From NCBI RefSeq assembly GCF_900100655.1, contig NZ_FNCE01000006.1:62001-126000 (forward strand): a stretch of 64,000 bases of DNA. The letters are read 5' to 3'. Below, piece after piece: positions 51,377 to 57,951 of the stretch. Origin of the DNA: Limimonas halophila (GTDB taxonomy: Bacteria > Pseudomonadota > Alphaproteobacteria > Kiloniellales > Rhodovibrionaceae). Position numbers and translations under genes: made by a program. Under the pieces are notes generated by a model. The model did not search any database and was not told the DNA's origin. It worked only from the letters and a program-made list of their open reading frames with translations. How positions within the stretch are numbered: position 1 is the stretch's first letter; the number at the start of each line of letters is the position of its first letter.

Positions 51377-52015
51377 ATGATGCACGCACATCTCGCGCGC
51401 GCTGCCCGAATGGCGCTGCTGGCCCTGCCGCTGGCGCTCGTCGCCGGCGGCGCGGCGGGGCAGGACACCGAAACCGAAACCGCCGTCTTCGCGGGCGGGT
51501 GCTTCTGGTGCGTCGAGGCGGCCTTCGACCCGATCGACGGCGTGGTCGATCACACGGCCGGCTTTGCCGGCGGGCACGTCGAAAACCCGAGCTATGACGA
51601 GGTCACGGGCGGCGGCACGGGGCACAAGGAGGTCGTCCGGGTCACCTACGATCCCGAGACGGTCACCTACGAGCGCTTGCTCTACGTGTTCTGGCGCAAC
51701 GTCGACCCGCTCGACGACGGCGGCCAGTTCTGCGACCGCGGCCCCTCCTACGAAACGGCGATCTTTGTCGACGGCCCGGACCAGCGCGCCGCCGCCGAAG
51801 CCAGCAAGCGGGCCCTCGCGGAGTCCGGCCGGTTCGACCAGCCGATCGTCACGCCGATCACGGATCTCGACCAGTTCTATCCGGCCGAGGCGTACCACCA
51901 GGATTACTTCCAGGAAAAACCCTTCCGCTACAAATTCTACACCCAGGGCTGCGGGCGCTATGAGCGGCTGGACGCGCTCTGGGGCGAGGAAGCACGCCCC
52001 GGCCAGGACAAATAA
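51377..52015 (+). CDS. msrA: Exported methionine-S-sulfoxide reductase (MsrA)
   Basis: 212 aa. A Sec signal (ALLALPLALVAGGAAGQ) precedes the MsrA domain: AVFAGGCFWCVEAAFDPIDG (catalytic Cys in GGCFWC), GGGTGHKEVVRVTYDP, FWRNVDPLDDGGQFCDRG and EAYHQDYFQ. With msrB it forms a periplasmic repair pair for oxidised exported proteins. The 354-nt gap that follows (52016-52369) holds only the toxin-antitoxin operator. Confidence 0.92.
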   Translation: MMHAHLARAARMALLALPLALVAGGAAGQDTETETAVFAGGCFWCVEAAFDPIDGVVDHTAGFAGGHVENPSYDEVTGGGTGHKEVVRVTYDPETVTYERLLYVFWRNVDPLDDGGQFCDRGPSYETAIFVDGPDQRAAAEASKRALAESGRFDQPIVTPITDLDQFYPAEAYHQDYFQEKPFRYKFYTQGCGRYERLDALWGEEARPGQDK

Positions 52016-52332
52016 CGGCTGTCGCCGCCCAGCCGTGACCGCCGCCGCGACCGGCGTGGCACCGCATCGTGACGGTCACGCTCCGCTATGTGGCGGGCCC
52101 GGAACAGACCCAGCGAGGAGGGCGATCAGCCGACAGGCGATCCGCCGAGCCGTCGTCGCCGGCTCCCGGCCATCGCATGTCGCGCCGGTGACAATCGCCG
52201 GTGGTTCAGCCCCTCAGGACCCGGCTGGATGGCAAGCCGATGCCGCCAGACCGTGATCCGGTGGTCGGGCTGTTGCCCAGACGGGCCGGGGCGGCGGTCT
52301 GCCCTCACGTGGGCATTGAAGCGAGGCCACTG

Positions 52333-52356
52333 GCGTTATACTCTTTGTTATAACGC
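52333..52356 (+). promoter_or_regulatory. Palindromic operator of the AbrB-Doc pair
   Basis: GCGTTATA (52333-52340) and TATAACGC (52349-52356) are perfect inverted arms around 8 nt, ending 13 nt before the antitoxin ATG. A TATACT -10-like hexamer overlaps the left arm. Autorepression by the AbrB-type antitoxin, alone or with Doc, is the usual arrangement. Confidence 0.6.
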
Positions 52357-52369
52357 ACTGGAGGCCGGC

Positions 52370-52594
52370 ATGGTGGAATTGAAGGTTCGCAAGGTGGGCA
52401 ATTCGCTCGGCACGGTGTTTCCGCGCGAGGCGCTGGACCGGCTGAAGCTGCGCGAGGGCGACCGGGTTTTCCTCACCGAGACGCCCGACGGCTACCGCGT
52501 CACGCCCTACGATCCAGAGTTCGAGCGCCAGATGGAGCTGGCCGAAGAGGGCATGGCCGCCTACCGCAACACGCTGCGCGCGCTGGCGACGTAA
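52370..52594 (+). CDS. AbrB/SpoVT-type antitoxin
   Basis: 74 aa. VELKVRKVGNSLGTVFPREA, then LDRLKLREGDRVFLTETP, is a swapped-hairpin AbrB DNA-binding domain. The C-terminal ~25 residues (FERQMELAEEGMAAYRNTLR) would bind the toxin. GGAGG stands before the ATG. The Doc-type toxin gene follows after 8 nt, and the palindrome at 52333-52356 lies in front. Confidence 0.88.
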   Translation: MVELKVRKVGNSLGTVFPREALDRLKLREGDRVFLTETPDGYRVTPYDPEFERQMELAEEGMAAYRNTLRALAT

Positions 52595-52602
52595 ACCGGC
52601 CG

Positions 52603-52989
52603 ATGCCGGTCTGGCTTGAGCGTGCGCTCATCGACGCGCTTCACGACCGTTTGCTCGCGGAGCACGGCGGCTCGACGGGCGTTCGCGACGAAGCGCGCCT
52701 GGACGCGGCGCTCGCCCGGCCGCGCAACATGGCGGCGTATGGCGAGGCCGACCTGTGCGACATGGCCGCCGCGTACGCGGCCGGGATCGCGGGGAATCAT
52801 CCCTTCGTGGACGGCAACAAGCGCACGGCCTTCATGGCCGCGTTCGTGTTTCTTGCCCGCAACGGCCTGCGCCTGACCGCGCCCGAGGCCGAGGCGACAC
52901 GGATGATGTGGGCGCTGGCCGCCGGGGATGTTTCGGAAAGCGGCTTCGCCGCCTGGCTGCGGCGGAACACCGAGAAGACAGCGGCGTAG
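52603..52989 (+). CDS. Doc/Fic-family toxin
   Basis: 128 aa. The Fic signature HPFVDGNKRTAF is intact (residues ~66-77), and the layout (short N-terminus, AHGGSTGVRDEARLDAALAR-type Doc start) is that of death-on-curing toxins. Doc phosphorylates EF-Tu; other Fic proteins transfer AMP. Paired with the upstream AbrB-type antitoxin in one operon. The pair is complete with no broken motif. Confidence 0.9.
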   Translation: MPVWLERALIDALHDRLLAEHGGSTGVRDEARLDAALARPRNMAAYGEADLCDMAAAYAAGIAGNHPFVDGNKRTAFMAAFVFLARNGLRLTAPEAEATRMMWALAAGDVSESGFAAWLRRNTEKTAA

Positions 52990-53010
52990 GCGGCGCGGGC
53001 GTGACCGCCA

Positions 53011-53334
53011 TCACCGCGTTGGCCCGGCCTCGCCCGCTGGATGGCCGGTGATGCGGCGGTCCATGGCGTTGACGCGGGCTTGCAGGGTTTCGACGGCCCA
53101 CTGGAGGCCCTGGGCGGGCACGGTCTCGACGGGGCGGGTGGAGCCGCGGTGCAGGGCGGAGGCGACGGACTCGCGCGTCTCGTGGGCGAGCACGGCCAGC
53201 GCCTCGACCGCGCCCTGAAGCTGGATCACGTCGTCCTCCAGCCGCGCCAGCACGCTCGCCGCGTCCTCGCCCGCGCGAGCCGGGGGCGCACCCGCATCCG
53301 CCGCCCGGCCGTCCGTCTCCACCTGCCCCGTCAT
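53011..53334 (-). CDS. Small helical protein of unknown function
   Basis: 107 aa starting MTGQVETDGRAADAG at an ATG preceded by GGAGG. The middle and end (ASVLARLEDDVIQLQGAVEA, LAVLAHETRESVASALHRG, LQWAVETLQARVNAMDRRIT) are helical with coiled-coil character. No signal peptide and no Cys. I do not recognise it. It is convergent with the Doc gene. Confidence 0.62.
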   Translation of the reverse strand: MTGQVETDGRAADAGAPPARAGEDAASVLARLEDDVIQLQGAVEALAVLAHETRESVASALHRGSTRPVETVPAQGLQWAVETLQARVNAMDRRITGHPAGEAGPTR

Positions 53335-53510
53335 GCCGTGCCTCCGTGGTTCGTGCCGTTCGCAGCGGTGATTCGCGGCGTGTCCGGGTGCCACATGAGC
53401 CGCTTACCCGCCACATCCTTTACGGATTTTATTGTACGCATTGGACAGCAACAGTCAATAGCTTATGCAATTGTCTTGGCCGGCGCGCGCGCGAGGGCTA
53501 CACGGCCCGC

Positions 53511-53750
53511 ATGATCCGCTCGGAACACTGCCGCGCCGCCCGTGCCCTTCTCGGATGGACCCAGCAGGAGCTTGCCGACCAAGCCGACCTGGGCCTAATC
53601 ACCGTGCGCAATTTCGAGGCCGGCAAGACTACCCCGCACAAAGGCACCTTGCGCCTGCTCCGCGAAACCTTCGAACGCCACGGCATCACCTTCATTACCG
53701 AGGGCGGTGTGGGCGTGATGCTGACAGACACACACGCAAGCCAGCCCTGA
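53511..53750 (+). CDS. Small XRE-type HTH protein
   Basis: 79 aa, nearly all HTH: CRAARALLGWTQQELADQAD, then LGLITVRNFEAGKTTPHKGT and a conserved end FERHGITFITEGGVGVML. This is the small alphaproteobacterial HTH type found alone or near toxins and phage remnants. Upstream DNA (53400-53480) is AT-rich. A frameshifted second copy lies at 54181-54332. Confidence 0.8.
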   Translation: MIRSEHCRAARALLGWTQQELADQADLGLITVRNFEAGKTTPHKGTLRLLRETFERHGITFITEGGVGVMLTDTHASQP

Positions 53751-53834
53751 CCACTTGGGTTCCACGCATACCGCGCGACAGCTTGTTCGCCAGCACAACT
53801 GCGCTTACCGTTGGGAAGCGTACGGAGGTGCCCG

Positions 53835-54044
53835 ATGGCAACGAACGAAACGGACAACCGCAAGCCGAGCGAGCAAGCGGCTCCATCCCAGCAGGCCTCG
53901 TCGAGCGGCCACGCGCAGCCCAAGCCTGAGCAGCCGCCCAAGACCAAGCCTCAACCGCCCCGCCTGAAGCTGGTGACGCCCAGCGGCAAACAACTCGGCG
54001 ACGCGCCAAGTCCGCTCCCCGAGCCGGAGGAAACCAAGGCGTAG
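53835..54044 (+). CDS. Small Pro/Gln/Lys-rich protein
   Basis: 69 aa starting MATNETDNRKPSEQAAPSQQ at an ATG behind GGAGGTG (ideal spacing). The sequence is low-complexity and proline-rich with a final EETKA; it has no recognisable domain. The strong ribosome site argues it is translated. Confidence 0.5.
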   Translation: MATNETDNRKPSEQAAPSQQASSSGHAQPKPEQPPKTKPQPPRLKLVTPSGKQLGDAPSPLPEPEETKA

Positions 54045-54180
54045 TAAAGCAGCATTGCCGGCCGCCCGCGCTTCTCCGCCATCCTGCGTCGGCTGGCTGC
54101 CGCGTGCGCCCGCACGTTCATTTAACATCAACTGTTTATGCGCCGGCATGAAGCGATGCATGCTCGTGCCTGCCGGCAAC

Positions 54181-54332
54181 CTTGCCCACCGCGCGGACGT
54201 TGGGCTTGCCACCGTGCGCAATCTCGAGGCCGGCAAGACCACGCCCCACAAGGCACCCCGCACCTGCTCCGCGAAACCTACGAACACCACGGCATAACCT
54301 TCATCACCGAAGGCGGCGTGGGGCTATGCTGA
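54181..54332 (+). pseudogene. Frameshifted copy of the small HTH gene
   Basis: The DNA matches the intact gene at 53511-53750 from the second helix to the stop (VRNxEAGKTTPHK, then RETYEHHGITFITEGGVGL), but one base is missing in an AAA run near 54250, so the two halves lie in different frames. The N-terminal third of the intact gene is absent. It is a decayed duplicate at the edge of the AT-rich island. Confidence 0.75.
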
Positions 54333-54647
54333 CGGCGCAAGTTGCTCACCATATATACTAATCTACGATTTCCGACCTCCGTGATTTTTTGTCACTTATA
54401 CCGCTCATGATCTGTGCGGGCGTCCCACGATTCGCAGACCACCGTGACACGCTCTCTGGCGGGCTATGGTCTTTTTCGGCATGCATCTTAAACTTGCTGT
54501 TGCCTGGCGGGGCGCCTTGTTGTAGCCCTACACGCCCCATATAGCTACGTTCTAGATCTGGTCATGACCTTCCAAGCGGAATACTGTGACTTGAATCTGG
54601 ACTTTTTAGCCTCTACCAACGCAAACATCAAGTGAGCGCTCCCAACG

Positions 54648-55952
54648 ATGTCCTCTCCATTATTCGACAATAATGAGTTTGACAAGCAAAACCCCGAAAT
54701 GCCACCTAAAACTGCACGGCGCGGGGCATTTACCGACAATATGCGGCTACCCGTGCACCGTTGGTTCCGATTTTCGGCTGGTTTTTCCGCAGAATGGGCG
54801 GAAGATGTCATTGCCGCACACGTCCCTCCACATGGAAGGGCGCTCGACCCATTCGCAGGTAGCGGCACAGCGCTCATAGCAGGTGCCCAAGCCCAGTGCG
54901 TTACTGACGGCTTCGAAACGCATCCACTGCTAAACCACCTTACAGCAACGAAAATGCGCCCCCCTTCATGCGAAGAACAATTTCGCCGGGAGGCGTTTAA
55001 TGTTTTGAGACTTGCTGACAACATGAGATCGCAGATGATCCTTCCACATAATAAACTTTTGCGAAAGTGTTACACCGATGATGTGCTGTACTCGCTAAAG
55101 AGCCTTAAAGAAGCCTACGAACGGTACACGTTCTCCTCAGAGAGCATCGCCAATCATGTTTGGTGGTGTATTACGTCCATACTTCGTGAAACCAGTGGCG
55201 TTGGAACAGCACAGTGGCAATATATTCTCCCAAATCACTCCAAAAATAATGTGTACGATCCATACTATGCATTCATGAACAAAGTTGAAATTTTCCATGC
55301 TGATATGAAAATTTTCAAAACAAAAGCTGAAGAATATGCCGGAAGTATTTATAACATTGACGCCAGAAAATGCGAAAAAATGACAGATAAACAATACAAT
55401 CTAGTCATCACATCCCCCCCTTATCCAAATAATTATGACTACGCTGACGCTACCCGCCTAGAGCTTACTTTTTGGGGCCACGTCGATCGTTGGGCTGATC
55501 TCCACAAAAAAGTTCGGCAATGCCTCATTCCGTCATGTGCACAACACACATCGACCGAAAAAATGTTGTTAGAGCCGCTCTTGCAACATCCCGTGACGTC
55601 ACCAATCCGCAGTGAACTAACGGAGGTTTGTACGGCTCTTCAACATGAAAGAGAGAAAAAAGGTGGACGTAAGACATATCACACCATGCTAGCCGCCTAT
55701 TTCCGCGATCTAGGGCGAACTTTTCATGCGCTTCGTCCGCTAGTGGTTGATGGAGGAACGTTGTGTCTGATAATTGGTGATTCTGCACCATATGGAATAC
55801 ACGCGCCAGTGGATAAATGGCTTGGAGAGCTAGCACAGGGGGCAGGCTTCAAGGAGTACACTTTTGAGAAAGTGCGAGATAGAAATATCAAGTGGAAGAA
55901 CCGGAAGCACCGCGTGCCGCTTAAAGAAGGCATATTGTGGATAAGGGGGTAA
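54648..55952 (+). CDS. DNA methyltransferase of a restriction-modification system
   Basis: 434 aa. GRALDPFAGSGTALIAGAQA near residues 64-80 is the SAM-binding motif (FxGxG form), and VITSPPYPNNYDYADATR near 258 is the catalytic motif IV (SPPY). That motif-I-first order with a large region between suits an amino-methyltransferase (m4C or m6A). The gene is strikingly AT-rich (about 35% GC over 55321-55380), unlike the chromosome, showing recent acquisition. The restriction gene starts 1 nt after its stop. The 54333-54647 gap before it is AT-rich and shows no other gene. Confidence 0.82.
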   Translation: MSSPLFDNNEFDKQNPEMPPKTARRGAFTDNMRLPVHRWFRFSAGFSAEWAEDVIAAHVPPHGRALDPFAGSGTALIAGAQAQCVTDGFETHPLLNHLTATKMRPPSCEEQFRREAFNVLRLADNMRSQMILPHNKLLRKCYTDDVLYSLKSLKEAYERYTFSSESIANHVWWCITSILRETSGVGTAQWQYILPNHSKNNVYDPYYAFMNKVEIFHADMKIFKTKAEEYAGSIYNIDARKCEKMTDKQYNLVITSPPYPNNYDYADATRLELTFWGHVDRWADLHKKVRQCLIPSCAQHTSTEKMLLEPLLQHPVTSPIRSELTEVCTALQHEREKKGGRKTYHTMLAAYFRDLGRTFHALRPLVVDGGTLCLIIGDSAPYGIHAPVDKWLGELAQGAGFKEYTFEKVRDRNIKWKNRKHRVPLKEGILWIRG

Positions 55953-55953
55953 A

Positions 55954-56820
55954 ATGGCGCAATCGCCAGCCCACAAGTTTGGACAAAAAATCGGCAATCT
56001 TCTTGAAGATATCACCTACCCTGCATTGTGTGAATTTTGCCAAGGTCGCGACCTGTTTGTTGATAAAAAGGGTGAACGCCCCGGCGTTCGCAGGGGACAA
56101 CTGGTAAAATGGCAGGACAAATATGGCAATGATCACGATCTTGATTTTGTAATTGAGAAAAAGGGATGCGCCAGGAACTCTGGACGCCCTATCGCATTCG
56201 TTGAGGCGGCATGGAGGAGGTACACGAAACATTCGCGAAACAAGGCACAAGAAATACAAGGTGCGTTGCTCCCCATTTTTGAACGATACTGGCAAGAACA
56301 CCCCTTTTTAGGCGCGATTATAGCGGGCGAATTCACAAAAGAGTCGATTAAGCAGCTGAGATCTCAAAATTTTAATATTGTCTATATCCGATATGATGAC
56401 ATAGTTAAAGCATTTGGCAAACACGGAATTTTTATAAATTTCGGTGAACAAACACCGGAAAAAGATTATCTTGAGGCCGTTCGTGCTATCGAGAATCTAT
56501 CCGAGGATGAGTGGAACGAGATTATTAATAAAGTGTATATAAGTGCGCAAACGGAATTCCAAGATTTCTTTGAGAGGTTGCGAAAAGTGCTGGATCGTGT
56601 GATCGATAGAGTTGCTATTATTCCGCTACACGGAGAAGAACATGAGTTTGGTTCACCCGAGGAAGCGAAAAACTTTATAGACAGTTACAGTGAGACCAAC
56701 GATCAAGGCACGTTCAGGAAATATGAGGTACGAGTAAAATACTCGAACGGGGACAAGATTGAGGCGGAGTTCCGAGACAAAGAGCGCGTCAAGGAATTTT
56801 TGGAATATTCGGCAATCTAG
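55954..56820 (+). CDS. Probable PD-(D/E)xK-type restriction endonuclease
   Basis: 288 aa. HDLDFVIEKKGCARNSGRPI, then AFVEAAWRRYTKHSRNKAQE, holds an Asp (62 or 64) and Glu84 spaced as in PD-(D/E)xK nucleases, with an E-A-A-W variant of the final catalytic motif. The rest is helical and ends with a small domain. Overlap-like spacing with the methyltransferase and the same AT-rich composition make a two-gene type II-like R-M pair. The target site is unknown. It could alternatively be a non-catalytic specificity partner. Confidence 0.72.
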   Translation: MAQSPAHKFGQKIGNLLEDITYPALCEFCQGRDLFVDKKGERPGVRRGQLVKWQDKYGNDHDLDFVIEKKGCARNSGRPIAFVEAAWRRYTKHSRNKAQEIQGALLPIFERYWQEHPFLGAIIAGEFTKESIKQLRSQNFNIVYIRYDDIVKAFGKHGIFINFGEQTPEKDYLEAVRAIENLSEDEWNEIINKVYISAQTEFQDFFERLRKVLDRVIDRVAIIPLHGEEHEFGSPEEAKNFIDSYSETNDQGTFRKYEVRVKYSNGDKIEAEFRDKERVKEFLEYSAI

Positions 56821-56907
56821 AATCTCGGTTCAACCTATCAATAGTTCTTGGCCAAGAACCCTCGGATTGCTGATTGGTATCAGGATTTTTCGTGCCTTCC
56901 GGCAATT

Positions 56908-57043
56908 CATAAACCAACTCCAGCGCCTCCCTGGGCGTCAGGTCGTCGGGAGTGATTTCGGACAGGCGTTGTTCGACGGCGCTCGGCTGCGATGAGGCGG
57001 GTTGGTCGGCGGGTGCGCCCTCGCCCTCCGGCGCGGCAGCCAA
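56908..57043 (-). repeat. Duplicated 3' end of mutS (copy 1)
   Basis: About 135 bp match the 3' end of mutS at 57981-58116 in the same orientation at roughly 90% identity, including the EGEGAxADQPA and [10 protein letters not shown] codons. It lacks the last mutS codons, which are replaced by AT-rich island sequence. It begins right after the stop codon (57044-57046) of the membrane-protein gene. The two copies flank the two-gene cassette at 57044-57867. Confidence 0.88.
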
Positions 57044-57556
57044 TTACGCCGGATTGGCCCAGCCGGTGGCGATGATGTTCGCGTCCTCGGTGCCGTCGTA
57101 GCCCTCGCCGTCGCGCTTGCGGATGCGGAAGAGGATCACGCGGCGGATGACCGTGCCCAGGACCACGCTGTTCGCCGCGATCGCCATGAGGCCGCTGGCG
57201 ACTGCGTTGCCGAACGCCTCCCGGACATCCTGGGGGCACCGGCGCATCTCCGCATCCAGCCCTGTGCGGCGGCTGGCGGAATTGGCTTGCGGCTCCAGGG
57301 CCGCGCCGCGCAGAAGCGCCAGCAAGAGCGCGTAGGGCGCCGTCGGGGCGTCGAGTTGGCGGCCCAGGAACAACAACAGCTTCACCGCCGCGTCGGGCAC
57401 GTCCCCGCGCGACACCACCCACTTGGCGTAGCTGAAGAACTCCTCGCGATACATCTCGCGGGTTTCAAGCTGGCGCAGCCGCCGCTTCATGTACGAGCCG
57501 ACGGCAAGCACGAACACCAGCACCGCGCACAGAGCCAATGTCAGCTGCGATGCCAT
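57044..57556 (-). CDS. Membrane protein of unknown function in the mutS-flanked cassette
   Basis: 170 aa. An N-terminal hydrophobic segment (LTLALCAVLVFVLAVGSYM), a helical middle (DAAVKLLLFLGRQLD, PYALLLALLRGAAL), and a second segment (AVASGLMAIAANSVVLGTVI, then RRVILF) suggest a two-pass inner-membrane protein. I do not recognise the family. Its start overlaps the 3' end of the next gene by 16 nt, so the pair is coupled. Confidence 0.7.
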   Translation of the reverse strand: MASQLTLALCAVLVFVLAVGSYMKRRLRQLETREMYREEFFSYAKWVVSRGDVPDAAVKLLLFLGRQLDAPTAPYALLLALLRGAALEPQANSASRRTGLDAEMRRCPQDVREAFGNAVASGLMAIAANSVVLGTVIRRVILFRIRKRDGEGYDGTEDANIIATGWANPA

Positions 57557-57867
57557 GGTTCGCCCCCGCTCCCGGTTTCGGCCGCATCTGTGGCCGCGTC
57601 ACCGCCACCTCGGCCGGCCGCCGCGTCCCGCCGCGCGTTTTCCTCGTCCTCTCTCGAAGTGTGGGACGTTCGGGCCATGTGTTCCAGCCGTTTCATTTCT
57701 TCTTTGTGGCGATGGCGGCTGACCCGGATTTCGACGAATCCCCGGATGGCATGCGGGCCGAGACGGATCAGCCCCCACATGATCAGAACAGCCAGGGCGA
57801 GATTGAAAACGTCTTCCGCCCCGAGCTTGTCCAGCGCATCGCCAAGCCCGTCGAGAAACCCCTGCAT
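57541..57867 (-). CDS. Single-pass membrane protein, first gene of the cassette
   Basis: 108 aa from the ATG at 57867 (a GTG at 57891 is possible). After a short amphipathic start (MQGFLDGLGDALDKLGAEDV), one membrane segment (NLALAVLIMWGLIRLG) leads to a basic, then acidic, coiled-coil-like tail (EIRVSRHRHKEEMKRLEHMA, EDEENARRDAAAGRGGGD). Holin-like or membrane-anchor roles are possible, but I cannot name a family. It is transcribed ahead of the overlapping gene at 57044. Confidence 0.68.
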   Translation of the reverse strand: MQGFLDGLGDALDKLGAEDVFNLALAVLIMWGLIRLGPHAIRGFVEIRVSRHRHKEEMKRLEHMARTSHTSREDEENARRDAAAGRGGGDAATDAAETGSGGEPWHRS

Positions 57868-57951
57868 GGCCCTCGTGTAACTGGGCGACACGAGGCCATC
57901 AAGCTCACCTCAACGGGTGGGTGTACCGGGCATCGTGTTGGCCGCCCTGGG

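Noticed and set aside
54055-54297. 80-codon frame before the island
   Set aside because: It covers the first half of the frameshifted HTH copy and has no start of its own; better called a pseudogene.
56789-57043. Separate gene of 84 codons
   Set aside because: It is the duplicated mutS 3' end joined to island sequence; no ribosome site and no ATG.
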